Shown piece after piece: positions 21,456 through 32,436 of a DNA stretch of 64,000 nt (positions are counted from its first letter, which is position 1; each line of letters opens with the position of its first letter). The stretch is from Diphasiastrum complanatum. Its lineage: Eukaryota > Streptophyta > Lycopodiopsida > Lycopodiales > Lycopodiaceae. The DNA is taken from assembly GCA_029204225.1 (NCBI GenBank), contig CM055103.1, forward strand, positions 1,813,720-1,877,719, written 5' to 3'. The notes under the pieces were generated by a model, which saw only the letters and a program-made list of their open reading frames with translations, was not told where the DNA came from and made no database searches. The position numbers and the translations under genes were made by a program.

Positions 21456-22691
21456 CGACCACTAGTAGAGCGTCTAGTGTCTTGATCTCCACCGCAATCC
21501 GAGTCACAAAAACCAGCCAAACATGCATCATCACTAGAAGGATAAAACAGACCAAGTGTTTTACTTCCTTGAAGATATCGAAGGATCCTCTTCAATGCTT
21601 TCCAATGTGATGTCAACGGAGCATGCATGAATTGACTCATGAGGGAAACACTATAAGATATATCCGGTCTTGAGTTGCATAAGTAAATGAGACTTCCAAC
21701 CGCTTGACAATATAGTGTATTATCAAATGGTTCACCACCACTTTGATTACTTAACTTCAGGCCCGTCTCAATTGGTGTAGCAACCGGCTTGCAATCTTCC
21801 ATTTTGAAACGCTTCGAAATCTGTTTAATGTACCACTGTTGGGTAATGAAGATTCCAGCTTTTCCTTGCAAAAACTCAAGACCAAGGTAGAAATGCAATT
21901 GGCCTAAATCTGATGTATCATAAACTGAAGCAAGATCAGATTTTAAGGCTGCAATATATTGTTCATTACTACCCGTAATGATAATATCATCAACATATAG
22001 CATAATGATGATGATAAACTCAGATGTATGCATGACATAAAGCGTAGATTCACTAGGACTGTTAGAAAACCCACGATCACAAAAGTATGTGTGTATCTTT
22101 TGATACCACATCCTTGGGGCTTGTTTTAGTCCATAGAGAAGACACTTTGTCTTCTTGACCTGCAACCAAAAAACCAACAGGTTGCTGAAGGTAAACTTTC
22201 TCATTAAGATCACCATTGAGGAAGGCTGTCTTTATGTCAAGTTGGTGCATACGCCAACCATGATGGGCAGCCAAAGCAGTGACTATCCTTACGGTAGTTA
22301 TTTGTGCGGTAGGTGCAAAAGTTTCCTCATAATCAATGCCCTCCTTTTGCGCATAACCTTTGGCAACAAGTCTTGCCTTGTACCTTTCAACAGTACCATC
22401 AGACTTGTACTTGATCTTATAAACCCATTTACAGCCAATTGCTTTCTTTCCATGTGGAAGATCAACAAAAACCCATGTTTGGTTCTTTATGAGTGAGTCA
22501 TACTCCTCTTTCATCGCGTCCTCCCAACATTTTACTCCTCTGGCCTGCTCATAAAAAACAGGTTCTATTGCACTATCCTCAATAGATGTAAGAGCAAAAT
22601 CAGAAAAATCAGCAAATTCTACTGATTTAGATGAGGCATGAGTCTTCCCTTCATAGAAGCAGTTCACTTTGATGTCCTGCAAAGTCTGCAA
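21419..22691 (-). pseudogene. Copia reverse transcriptase (nested element)
   Basis: The first frame (22691 down to about 22150) reads ALTSIEDSAIEPVFYEQA, KYKSDGTVERYKARLVAKGY and QLDIKTAFLNGDLNEKVYLQ, the start of the copia RT palm. A frameshift near 22150 moves it to a second frame (to 21419) with LYGLKQAPRMWYQKI, the catalytic YVDDIIITG, LGQLHFYLGLEF, and the connection segment GSLIYLCNSRPDISYSVSLM. The catalytic aspartates are present. The frameshift lies between AFLNGDL and YGLKQAP. Confidence 0.92.
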
Positions 22692-22726
22692 CAGCCATTT
22701 AGGGACTGGTTTAGGCTGTCCAACAG

Positions 22727-22800
22727 CCTTACTTTGATCAACGCTTTGCTGTCCAAAGTGATTTGAACTGTCAACGCTTTGCTGTCCAAAGTGCTCTGAA
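22727..22800 (-). repeat. Tandem 33-bp repeat inside the copia integrase-RT linker
   Basis: The minus strand reads CACTTTGGACAGCAAAGCGT twice, 33 bases apart, encoding HFGQQSVDSSN then HFGQQSVDQSK; a third, more diverged copy may precede them. It lies in the flexible linker, where length variation would be tolerated. Confidence 0.8.
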
Positions 22801-22811
22801 ATTGGACTATG

Positions 22812-25139
22812 CTATCCAAAGTTTTCAACAGGCCGTTCCTCTTCATAAATCTGCTCCTCTTGATAAATTATGGGCTGTTCGCTTGAAGAACCAATGGGCT
22901 GTCCATTAGAGGATGATGGCAGTCCCTCCTCTTCAACATTAGATGGTGATACCAAATCTGGAAACACTTCAACATAGTCATCTTGGGGGATGTCCCCTTT
23001 CATGACATGAATGGGCGCAAGATCATAGGAGTTCTCATCAAAATGAACATCACGACTCACTATGATTTTGTTAGTATCCACATTAAACAATCTATAGCCT
23101 TTACTTTCACTACTATAGCCCATGAAATTGCATTTTACTCCTTTATCATCTAGTTTGGATCTTAGCTTATCGGGAATAAACGCATAAGCCGTGCAACCAA
23201 AAGTGCGAAAGTGAGAAACCGATGGCTTCTTACCATACCAAACTTCATAAGGAGTCAAAATCTTCAAGGCTTTAGTCGGACACCGATTACTAATGTATGC
23301 CGCCGTAATAACCGCTTCAGCCCAAAACTTGTGGGAAACGCCCTTTGCCTTAAGCATGCAACGAGCCATCTCCATGATTGTGCGATTTTTCCTCTCGGCA
23401 ACACCATTTTGTTGCGGTGTGTAAGGTGTAGTCATTTGATGTAGAATGCCTTTGCTTTTAAGAAACGTGACGAACGTACTTTTAATGTATTCCCCTCCTC
23501 GGTGGGTACGTAGTATCTTCAAAATATGCCCAAATTGATTTTCTATCATAGCAAGTATGCATCCTTCGCATACATGTCCTTCGGGATGCTGCATATTTGG
23601 AATGCCTTCCACCATGTTGAATTTCTTCAACATATTCAAACTTCCAAAATTGAGGTGCTCGTACCTCGCATGCCATAGTTTAGCCAACTCCAATGCATGT
23701 GAATTAGTAGCAACAAGACCAAAGGATGTCAAAGCTTTAGGTTCATAAATATCCAACTAAAACAAACCTCCTCGCAATGTTCCCAAAGCAACAATTAAAA
23801 GTGATCTCTTTGGGTCTTTTATAAGACATTTGTCTTCTTTAAATTCTACAATCAATCCTTGATTCATGATTGTAGAGACCGAAATGAGATTTTTCTTAAT
23901 CTTAGGAACATAAAGTACATTTCGAATGTACTTTTCTTCTCCATTGGGAAGGAGTAGTATAGATCCAATGCCTTCAATTGGATAGGAGGTGTTGTCAACA
24001 CCTTGAACCTTGCTTCCATCTTTGATTTTCATAAGCTTTGTGAAGACGTCTCTATGGTGAGTCATATGGCGTGTAGCTCCGCTATCAATCACCCAATCAA
24101 TGGAAGAAAAAACAACAACCTGCAAAGCTGAAGTAGTGTTGTTTTCTGCTGAAAAACCAGCAAGTCGAGAAGTGGTAGAAATCTCATTTTGACTAGAAAT
24201 GAGATTGTTAGTGACAAAAGCAAAATCACCATTGAAAGAATCATCCTCCTTTTGATGTTCTAATGAAATCATGGCTGTATTTGTATCAATACCTTTCTCT
24301 TTATCCTTAGTAAGCTTCTTCCTACATTCCTTTATGTGGTGCCCAAACTTTTTACAATAATGGCACGTACCCTTCTTTTTGGATCCTTGATCTTGGCCTT
24401 CCTTGGATTTTTGATCCTTGGAAGAAGAAGGCTTACCTTTCCACTTGCCCTTGCCTTTGCCTTTTGTGAAGAAGGCTTGATCTTCTTGTTCACCAAAATT
24501 AATCCTTGTTTGCTCTTCTTGGAGAAGTAAGCCAACAAGCTCTTCAAAGGAGATTTGTTGTCCCCTAAGAGATATGCTTAAAGTAGACACAAATGGAAGA
24601 TAGGAATGAGGAAGTGAATTAAGAGTAATTGAAACAAATTGAGAGTTCTCGACTATTTCGTCAATGCTAAGAAGCTCTGCACGAAGATCCTTGATCTTCA
24701 TTAAGTGATTTGAAAGCGTATCACCCTCTTGCATCTTCAATGTTGAGAGTTGATTACGTAGAAAAAGCACTTTCGCCGTATTCTTCACTTGGAACATCTT
24801 GGCAAGTACTTCCCAAGCACTCTTGGAAGTCTTGCATGATCGAATGTGAGGTAGGATTGATATCTTCACGGATAGCGCTATGACCGAATGTGCTTGTGCG
24901 TCACGTCGATCCCACTTCTTTTGTTCTTCGGAAGACACCTCCACATATGTTAAAGAAGTAGCTCTTGACGGTGTAGTAGGTGCCAAACTAGGTGGCCTCT
25001 CTTCATCACCACTTACAACTTCAAACAAACCTTTAGCAATAAGGAGGTTTTTGATCATGAAGCACCACAAGGAGAAATTAGTTCCATCCAGCCTATCTTC
25101 ATTGAACAAAGAACCTATAGATTCAGATTCTTTAGCCAT
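22812..25139 (-). pseudogene. Copia gag, protease and integrase (nested element)
   Basis: The start at 25139 gives MAKESESIGSLFNEDRLDGT, typical of plant copia gag. Within the first 460 codons are a UBN2-type gag, the zinc knuckle CHYCKKFGHHIKEC, and protease WVIDSGATRHMTHH. An in-frame TAG at 23757-23759 interrupts it right after pre-integrase RGGLF. The same frame continues as the integrase: LWHARYEHLNF, RTHRGGEYIKSTF, TPYTPQQNGVAERKNRT with the catalytic glutamate, and FRTFGCTAYAFIPDK. A second in-frame TAG lies at 22812-22814, and the frame again continues beyond it into a linker with an 11-residue repeat (HFGQQSVDxSx) before reverse transcriptase. Both stops could come from CAG or TTG by one change. 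Confidence 0.93.
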
Positions 25140-25757
25140 TTTTGAAAATTCAGCTAATAGTAGATGGGAAAAACAGATTCCAGGCCAAAATCTACTAAAA
25201 AATCAGCAAGATCAAAGCTGAATTAATGAGCACCATAGATTGCAATACACCACATGCAATAGCTCATTCACAAGAAGATATAGGTGGTTGAATTCTGCTG
25301 AAAAAACATAATACTAACTAATATTCAGGCTTCCAATGAAGCCAAAACCACAACCAGAACTTTTGTGGTAAAATGGTGTGCACTCAATGTGCTAATGGAG
25401 CAGATGGTAGGACCTTCTTCCACGCTCAAAAACAGAAAAATTTCAGCCACTGAAAATGTGTCAAAAACACATGTCTTCAAGGTAGATGGGTGCCCTCCTC
25501 CAAGAAGAAAATCTGAAATTTGAAGCATGTATTCTGATTTCAATCATATGAAAACTAGTTGAGCATGGGCGCCCTACTGCTGGCTCCCAAATGAGTGGAG
25601 GTTCCAAGCTTTTCCCTGCAATTTCCTGCACAAAAAACAAGGAGCCGAACAGTTCTCTCTCCACAAAAATCAGAAAAATTCTGATTTTTATGAACCAAAA
25701 GAGGAGAAATGTGGCTGCCTATTGGGTGCCCTCCAGCAAGCAATCAATTCTGAAAAA
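25140..25757 (-). other. Leader region of the nested copia
   Basis: This lies between the primer-binding site and the gag start. It has no coding signal but repeats GGGCACCC and GGGCGCCC words (about 25488, 25567 and 25728), separated by purine-rich sequence. Splicing or translation signals were not resolved. Confidence 0.6.
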
Positions 25758-25771
25758 TGGCTCTGATACCA
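25758..25771 (-). other. Primer-binding site of the nested copia
   Basis: The minus strand reads TGGTATCAGAGCCA, an exact match to the common plant initiator-Met tRNA site, directly abutting the 5' LTR. Confidence 0.92.
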
Positions 25772-26214
25772 TGTAGGAATCCAGAATCAAGACTATTCAT
25801 TAACACAAAGTATTCTCAAAGAGAAGAGAGAGATGGTTAGATGACCCTCTTGTAGAAACTTGTGGACAGCCAATATGAACAGTAGATTGCTTAACAAGAG
25901 TGTATCTCATACAAATGAATGGCTACATATAAGTAGTCCAAAATGGCTATCTACCTTCATGACTGTTGGCTGTCCAATAACTTGACTAATGGCTATCTAG
26001 CTACCATAAGTTACATAAAATAATTAAGTACTCCAAATAACAAGTTAGGTACTTAATTCACATGTATAGGCCCCTAGTGGACCCACGAGTCCCTACAAGT
26101 TAGTTTCATACTAACTTGGGCCTAGAATATAAATGACCATGGTTACACAGATCTCGACCTTTTGGGTCATAGTAACCTATGGCTTCTACATCATTTACAT
26201 TTATTATTCTAACA
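25772..26214 (-). repeat. 5' LTR of the nested copia
   Basis: This is 443 bp against 418 bp in the partner LTR. The extra bases are AGATTGCTTAAC near 25886 and CATATAAGTAG near 25925. The terminal dinucleotides are TG and CA on the element strand. Confidence 0.93.
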
Positions 26215-26425
26215 GAGTAGAGTTCATATAGATTTGAACTAGGATCAATTTGTGATCTTGCTGGTTTTTCCATTTCAACTTGCATAACAGTTGCATGTCA
26301 AGTTTTTACATTACATGTTCCTTTCCTAGTTATAAAGTTAGGATCAAGTAGACCTTGAAAATAACACTAGGGTCCTAAGTTCATAATTTCAAGCTATTCT
26401 AGCATCATCATTTTAAATTAGCACC

Positions 26426-27222
26426 ATCCTGGATATGCACATGCGCACTACCATCCACCTTCTCCTACGTGGACAAATTGAATGGTAACCAAGATCTCCC
26501 TCGTATACCTACAAGGTGACAATGCACATGGCCCACCCAATCCAACCACAAAGTGGGTGTGATTCCTAGAATAGGCGCTTAGATAGTAGGATTAAGCCAA
26601 TATCTATTGATGGACAACCCTAGAGCTCAGATCAACTTGGATCTACCATTACTTTGATGAGGATCATTTGTACTTGCACTTTTTGAGATGCAATTTTGAG
26701 AGTTAATGACATATTTCCAAGGCCAAGTAGAAGCATGTCCCTAAGACCAATCAACACATTACACACATCCCACCACGAAATCCAATTGTTTCCAGAGAAA
26801 CAAATGGAAGGCAGATCACTAACTAGCTTCCTTCCCAAATCTAACCAAAGAAATGAAGATGCCCACTTGGTATGTCGCTATCTAGATCCCACTTTGAATC
26901 CAATGGCTAATGATGTAAAATCGATGCACTTAGAAACAATTTTGAAAGCATATTGAATTGAAGTTTCTAAAACATTCATTTGCAAGAAAAAACTTTTTTC
27001 CTATTATCATCAACTTAAACTTTTGTGCAAAGTAAGCTTTTGTAGAAGGTAGTACCTGGAACAAGATTGTGCTTGAAGGCATACAACAAAAAGAGAGGCA
27101 AAGCCCACATGAATAGAGACGTAATGAAAAACTTTATCAAAACTTCAAAGGCACCCATTTGATCGCATTTATCAGAGCCTATACATGGTAGAGAAGCAAA
27201 ATAAATTCCTTCAATGTTAGAG

Positions 27223-27225
<3 letters not shown>
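26426..27225. other. Unassigned DNA right of the nested copia pair
   Basis: This follows the right target duplication of the element 17716-26420, so it is the other flank of the older host sequence. No copia domain is recognised in it. Short frames at 26632-26956 carry no motif. Confidence 0.35.

Positions 27226-27290
<65 letters not shown>
27226..27290. repeat. CT microsatellite, about 32 units
   Basis: An uninterrupted CT run is followed by a short TTCTTCTTTC pyrimidine stretch. It lies about 640 bases upstream of the hAT transposase start. Confidence 0.95.
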
Positions 27291-27293
<3 letters not shown>

Positions 27294-27928
27294 CGTTAAT
27301 AAAGCTTTCTTCTTTCTTCTTTCTTCTCTCTCTCATAAAAATTTCAAGCTTACCAACAATGTCCACTTTCAACAAAATTACATAACATACTGATATACTT
27401 ACACCACTAAACATACAAACATAAAGAATTAGAAGACAAATCTTAAGGATAGGGACAGAATGGCTTGTTGGAAACCGAGTGAGGTGATGTCTGAGCCTAG
27501 AATGCATTTCCACATGCTTGCACAGACTCCTATGACCTCCGTCCCGCCCGTCTACGTCTGTATCACAAATTTCAATTTTCATGCCCTGATTCCATACTTT
27601 TTAGGGTTTAGGCGTGGACCATCGTGCAAACATCTGCTAGGGGCGCGGTTTAGGCCCACACTGCACTCCTTTTATGCCTGCACGGACTCCGACGCTAACG
27701 TCAGTCGCCTGTTATCCCTCATACAGAAATTATTCTATCCCACGCCCTAATCTCATGTTCTTCTTTGGCACTTGATATAATGTGTGAACTGAAATCGTTC
27801 TGATGTATGCTCTGCTATTTTGAGCTCTATTTGAGCTCGGTAATGTTGTTCAATGCAATGTATTTTTTTTTCTACTGAACGTTTGCCTGCTTATTTGTTG
27901 TTTGCAGGTTTAGGGTCGTGTTGATACG

Positions 27929-30900
27929 ATGCCAGTGCGGGACCGAGGCCTTTGGGCCGAGGTTGAGCTTACCGACGGGGATGTGGGCACACACCATGGC
28001 TCAGGCACCCGCAGATGGAGATGCTTGCATTGCGGTGGTCACTTCACGGGATCACTCACCAGGGTTAGGGCTCACTTGCTGCGGGTCAGAGGGCCAGATG
28101 GGCGGACATTGGGCATATCTGATTGCCCCAGGATTTCTGATGAGGATCTGCAGAGGTTGTCTACCATGTACGGGCCCGGTACTGCATCACAGGGTTCTAG
28201 ACAGGGACAGGCAGCAGAAGCAGCTACAGGTAGGCATGCAGGAGGGCTCACAGGCAGACAGGCAGGGCCTACCATGGATATTGGGCCCAGTACATCACGG
28301 GCAGGGCATGGTATAGCTGCAGGGCGTAGTACATCATGGGTTGGGCATGGTACAGGTGCAGGGCCCAGTACATCACGGGCAGAGCATGGTACAGCTGCAG
28401 GACCCAGTACAGCACGGGCAGAGCATGGTTCAGGTGCAAGGCCCAGTAGAGCACCTTCAGTTCCATCCGCAGCAGCAGCAGGACCATCAGATGAGCATGT
28501 TGGTTCAGCAGCAGCGGGTGCTTCTCGACCCTCCTCCTCGGCAGCAGATGCACCACATGCTTCGGCAGATGTTGCCAGAGAGAGTGACACACCCACAGAT
28601 CAGCCATCCGTTGGGCATGCCAGACCACGAGCACCATATACACAGCAGAGAGGGGTTAGGCCCAGGCAGCAGACCCTTGATCGATGCGGCTGGCAGAGAG
28701 AGCAGCAGGCCCGTTGCACTCGACTGTGTGGCCAGTTCTTTTACGAGTGCGGCATTGCCTTTGCTGTTGCTAACACTTGGGTGTTCAGGGAGTTCTGTGC
28801 ACAGATGGTGGCCGTGGATGCTACATGGACACCTCCCAGGCGAGAGGCACTACGAGGGAGGTTGCTTCGTCAGGAGGAGGAGACCATCACGCGGGAGTTG
28901 AGTTCCATTCGCTCAGCTTGGCAGCAGTAAGTAACTTGTCTTTGTAATCTCTTTGCATGTGTTTAGGATTTACTGGTGCCGTAATTTTTGCATGTAGCTA
29001 ATGGGTGTTTTGCGACAGGTATGGATGCACGATACTGAGCGATGGATGGACCGACATTCGTCGGCGATCCGTCATCAATGTCTTGGTTTCTTGCCCGCTT
29101 GGCACAGTATTCCTACGTGGCGTGGATGCCACTCGAGGTGGTGACGCCATCACAGCCGATTTCATATGGGAGGTCATTAGAGATGTTATTGCTGACATCG
29201 GCGATGAGCACGTGGTTCAGGTTGTCACCAACAACGCCTCGAACTGCAAGCAGATGGGCGAATTATGATGAGGGAGCACCCCAGCATTGTGTGGACACCC
29301 TGTGCTGCACATTGCATAGACTTGCTCATCCATGACCTGTGTGCGCTTCCATGGATCAGAGAGGTATAGTTTGTTCTATTTGCTATGCTTTCTTCCTTCG
29401 ATGCTGCTAACCACATCTCAACTACTATCTAAACTTTTTTACTGGGTGTTTGTGTTGCAGATCACTTCTACGGCCATGCGCCTGGTCACTTTTGTCACCA
29501 GGAAGAGGCGTGTGTTGGCCCTGTTCCGCACCTTCTCCACCCTAAACCTGAAGAAGCCCGCACCCACACGCTTTGCGTTTTACTTCTTGGTGCTAGAGCG
29601 ATTGGTGGTGGTGAAGGATGCATTGCGGCGGATGGTTTCCAGCGTGGCCTTCCGGGACTTTACAGACTTCCCCCATTCGTCATTTTTCCAGTCCACTGTG
29701 TACGGCGACGAGTTCTGGAGAGCTGCTGAGGAGATTAGTGGGATCCTACTACCCATTTACAGCGTGCTGCGTCTGGTAGACCGTGAGGGGTGCACCCTCG
29801 GTCTCATTTACGAGTTCATGGAGCGCATCGGCGATGGGATTCTGTTGTCAGCCTTGGACGAGCATAGGTATGACTCTTCAGTGTCTAGTTTGTTGTTTCT
29901 CACTCGAGTCTGATGCGTTTCTTTTATGCTATGGTTTAGTGATTGTTGTAATTTGTCTGCTGCAGGAGGCGCGAGATCTCACGCATCTGGGAGGCCAGAT
30001 GGGACTACTTCCACCGACCCATCCACGCCGTAGCCCACATGTTACACCCCTCGTGGCGCTCTACATGAGAGAGGGACGATCCGGAGCTGCACCGGGGATG
30101 GGTGGAGTACACGGAGCGCGTATGGCCCGGACCAGGTACGTGTGAGAAATCATTTGGTAGCAATGTTACTGCAGTATTGTACTCATTGGTAGTGTCTGAA
30201 TTTGAGGGGTCTTACATGTGCCATGTTTTTCCTTTTGCCAATAGGTCCGATGCTGGCCAACATTGCAAGCCAGCTGCTCGCATTTGAGCGCTTCCAGTTT
30301 CCTTTCGATGGAGAGCAGAGTCGGCGGAGGGAGGATCAGCTGAGGCCCGTTACATGGTGGTGCATCCACGGGCGCAGCACAGGTGACCTGAGGCGATTGG
30401 CTGAGAGAGTCCTTGCACAGGACTGTTCTGCAGGAGCTTGTGAGCGGAATTGGAGCACCTGGGCCTTGTATCACACGCAGAAGAGGAACAGGTTGTCCAT
30501 CGAGCAGTGTAGGCGGTTGGTGTTTGTGAACACCAACGGCCGTATGCTGAGGCGCACACGAGGAGAGGGTCAGATGCTCGAGGTGAGTCACATCATCACC
30601 CCTTTTTTCTTGGTATGCTTTGATGAATTGATTTGCTTTCAAAATATGCAGTGAGTTGCACAATACCTGCCTAACAACAATGTATTGTTTTTGGTTGCAG
30701 GTGGACCCCGACACTTGCTTGGTGGATTCGATAGCTGCTGCTCCTCGGGCACCACCCACACAGGAGGAGATGGATGATGAGGTCCATAGAGAGCTCTACA
30801 GACAGGCACAGGCTGACGCACGGGCTTTACGGCGGCAGAGGAGGACAGAGAGGCAGAGGGAGAGGGCTGAGGAGGGAGATGACGAGGTCTCGGAGGGTGG

Positions 30901-31468
30901 AGAGATGCTCGGGGTAGACTATGTGGAGGAGGAGGAGTGGGTTGAGGGAGATACAGAGGAGGACGAGGAGATGTGGGCGGAGGCACAGGGGGCTGACCTG
31001 CTGGTGGACCCTGATGCAGAGAAAAAGGAGGAGCCAGCCATTCCTGCACGTAGGCCTAGGGGGAGACCTAGAGGTTCTAGGAGGGGGGGGCTGAGTACTC
31101 TTTTTGTAGACAGGAGTGGAGCATCACAGGCAGTCGTCGGCCAGGCATCATCACAGTGGGTAGGGCCATCCCAGGGCGTAGGGTTACGGCCACCTGACAC
31201 ACAGGCACGACGGAGTAGACACAGGGCTGGGGGCAGCCAGATGGGGGCCAGAGGAGGGGAGAGAGGCAGAGGCAGAGGCAGAGGTAGAGGCAGGGAGAGG
31301 GGGGTGGTCCAGAGCCAGGGCACGCAGCAGGGATCCAGAGCACGCAGCAGAGCCAGGGCCACACCACGACATATGGCTCCCTCCAGTTCCGATTCATCTG
31401 CGGACCCATGGGATCTGCAGTCCACAGATTCGGATGATTTATCCTACCATGACTCTGACGAGCCTTAG
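27929..31468 (+). pseudogene. hAT-family transposase gene, six exons, nearly intact
   Basis: Exons 27929-28926, 29019-29363, 29461-29867, 29966-30135, 30245-30582 and 30701-31468 join in frame across five introns, all GT-AG. Exon 1 has a BED zinc finger (WRCLHCGGHFTGSLTRVRAH, then ISDC), a 13-residue repeat, and the start of a DUF659-like region. Exon 2 has GCTILSDGWTDIRRRSVINV and VVQVVTNNASNCKQMG, then WTPCAAHCIDLL after a frame break. Exons 3-5 carry the rest of the RNase H-like core and the hAT dimerisation region (WWCIHGRSTGDLRRLAERVL, CERNWSTWALYHTQKRNRLS). Exon 6 adds an acidic stretch, an AT-hook-like RRPRGRPRGSRRGG, an RG-rich tract and a Ser/Asp tail. Lesions are a frameshift near 29262 and an in-frame TGA near 30066, probably from CGA. 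The gene is clearly GC-richer than its surroundings. It could be a transposon copy or a decayed domesticated gene. Confidence 0.93.
28283..28438 (+). repeat. 39-bp minisatellite (four units) in exon 1 of the hAT gene
   Basis: Units begin at 28283, 28322, 28361 and 28400 and encode GPSTSRAGHGIAA, GRSTSWVGHGTGA, GPSTSRAEHGTAA and GPSTARAEHGSGA. A partial fifth unit follows. All units preserve the reading frame and form a disordered linker between the BED finger and the catalytic core. Confidence 0.9.
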
Positions 31469-31637
31469 TTATATAGTTTTCATTACGTTCATGGAACATC
31501 ATTGTACCCCTTTTTGGTGCCATGTGGCCCGATATTATATATTATGATGATCCTATTCACAGCATTGTCGTGATTCAGTATTGTTCTTTGTGGTTTTAGT
31601 TCAGTAACTTCGGTTTTATGGTTTATGATTTCTGGTT

Positions 31638-31672
<35 letters not shown>

Positions 31673-32017
31673 GGTTGTTTTGTCAAAAATTGTTTCATTT
31701 AAGGCTAAAGTTCAGAATGATTCAGCTAGGTTTTTGTTCAACATGGTTTTAGTTCCGTTTGTTGTGAATCGTGATCAGAGAGAGATAGAGAGAGGGAGAA
31801 TCAGAGAAAGGGAGATTCCTGCTATGTTCACTAGGAATGCCCCAATGTGTTCTCTTTTTTTTATATGGGATGCAGCTTTAGCGTAAAGGGACCATCCTGC
31901 ACCTGAAACAGTCGGCAAACTACACAATCATACTCCCCTCGATCACAGCTTTCATCTGATACCCATATTGCACAAAAAAATTTCAAAAAAAAAAAAAAAA
32001 ATTCGATTCTACACGAC
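31469..32017. other. 3' flank of the hAT gene with a GA microsatellite
   Basis: The stop is followed by non-coding sequence with a pure GA run at 31640-31669, a second imperfect GA-rich tract at about 31778-31820, and an A run at about 31974-32000. No polyadenylation signal is asserted. The GA run mirrors the CT run left of the gene. Confidence 0.6.
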
Positions 32018-32095
32018 TCTGGGAAAATCCCGAATCGCGAATCGGGATCGCGATTCTGATTGCGATTCTGAATCGCGATTCGCGATTCGCGAATC
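32018..32095. repeat. Cluster of GAATCGCG / CGCGATTC motifs, probable hAT subterminal repeats
   Basis: Seven or more overlapping copies of CGCGATTC or its complement lie within about 80 bases, ending near GCGCTGCAACTATGG. Short repeated motifs of this type next to the terminal inverted repeats are bound by hAT transposases in known elements. That makes this the likely right end of the hAT transposon, about 600 bases past the gene. No matching left end was found between 26426 and 27929, so the boundary is not proved. Confidence 0.6.
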
Positions 32096-32436
32096 GCGCT
32101 GCAACTATGGGCTACGTCCTAGCCCTAGTTTGGGCCCTTAAAAAGTATAAGGGCCTCACTATCAATGGTTAAATAACTCTTAAGGTGTTTCCTTTATTTA
32201 AGGACTTGGGACTCTAATGATCTTATCATAATGTGGCAGGTGCTTATGTGTAAAAAATATGTGGATGCTTCAGATACTTCATAAAATTAAATGATGTTTT
32301 AGAAAAAGTATGGAGGTTGTTGTAATATAGTAGGTGCTTATCTTATAAGCATAGATGTGCACCTGTCCGGGACGCTGGTTCCGGGATTTAGCAATGTTTT
32401 GAATCGGATCGTTGCATTTTTTTTTTAAGCTATGTG
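32096..32436. other. Spacer between the hAT element and copia D
   Basis: No coding signal is seen. A run near 32360-32410 with GGGACGCTGG and AATCGGATCG resembles transposon terminal sequence but has no partner. Confidence 0.3.

Larger units (their letters stand above)
20578..26214 (-). mobile_element. Structurally complete copia retrotransposon, nested
   Basis: The element has LTRs at both ends (20578-20995 and 25772-26214) and is flanked by GAGTA on both sides (20573-20577 and 26215-26219). The empty site is preserved in the sister LTR near 18410. In minus-strand order it has LTR, primer-binding site, leader, gag, protease, integrase, reverse transcriptase, RNase H, polypurine tract and LTR. 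By eye the LTRs differ by about ten substitutions and a few short indels, which makes it one of the youngest insertions in the window. The polyprotein has two in-frame stops and two frameshifts, so it is not autonomous now. Confidence 0.95.
17716..26420 (+). mobile_element. Copia LTR retrotransposon deletion derivative, interrupted by a second copia
   Basis: Two LTRs start TGTTGAACTT. The 5' copy is 17716-18616; the 3' copy starts at 19911 and ends at 26420 after interruption by another element. The 5-bp sequence GCACC flanks the whole unit (17711-17715 and 26421-26425). A primer-binding site follows the 5' LTR and a polypurine tract (AAGGGGGGGT, 19901-19910) precedes the 3' LTR. The internal region is only about 1.3 kb and joins the start of gag to the end of reverse transcriptase plus RNase H, so protease, integrase and most of reverse transcriptase are missing. 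It could move only with proteins from an autonomous relative. Confidence 0.92.
19911..26420 (+). repeat. 3' LTR of the copia derivative, split by a nested element
   Basis: The first part (19911-20577) matches the 5' LTR from TGTTGAACTT onward, and the second part (26215-26420) resumes at GAGTAGAGTTCATATAG. Between them lies the minus-strand copia 20578-26214. The first part carries an extra block of about 74 bases near 20276-20350 not present in the 5' LTR. The end reads TTTTAAATTA where the 5' copy has TTTTACATCA, followed by the GCACC duplication. Confidence 0.88.

Noticed and set aside
28072-28643. Long minus-strand frames across hAT exon 1 (174 and 124 codons)
   Set aside because: These are shadows of a GC-rich coding exon with a minisatellite; the plus strand carries the recognisable domains and splice sites.
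30639-31523. Proline-rich and leucine-rich minus-strand frames opposite hAT exon 6
   Set aside because: They mirror the RG-rich and acidic plus-strand coding sequence and have no domain of their own.
27226-31669. CT run left and GA run right of the hAT gene as terminal inverted repeats
   Set aside because: They are complementary only because they are dinucleotide repeats; they have no shared flanks and lie inside the likely right end at 32095.
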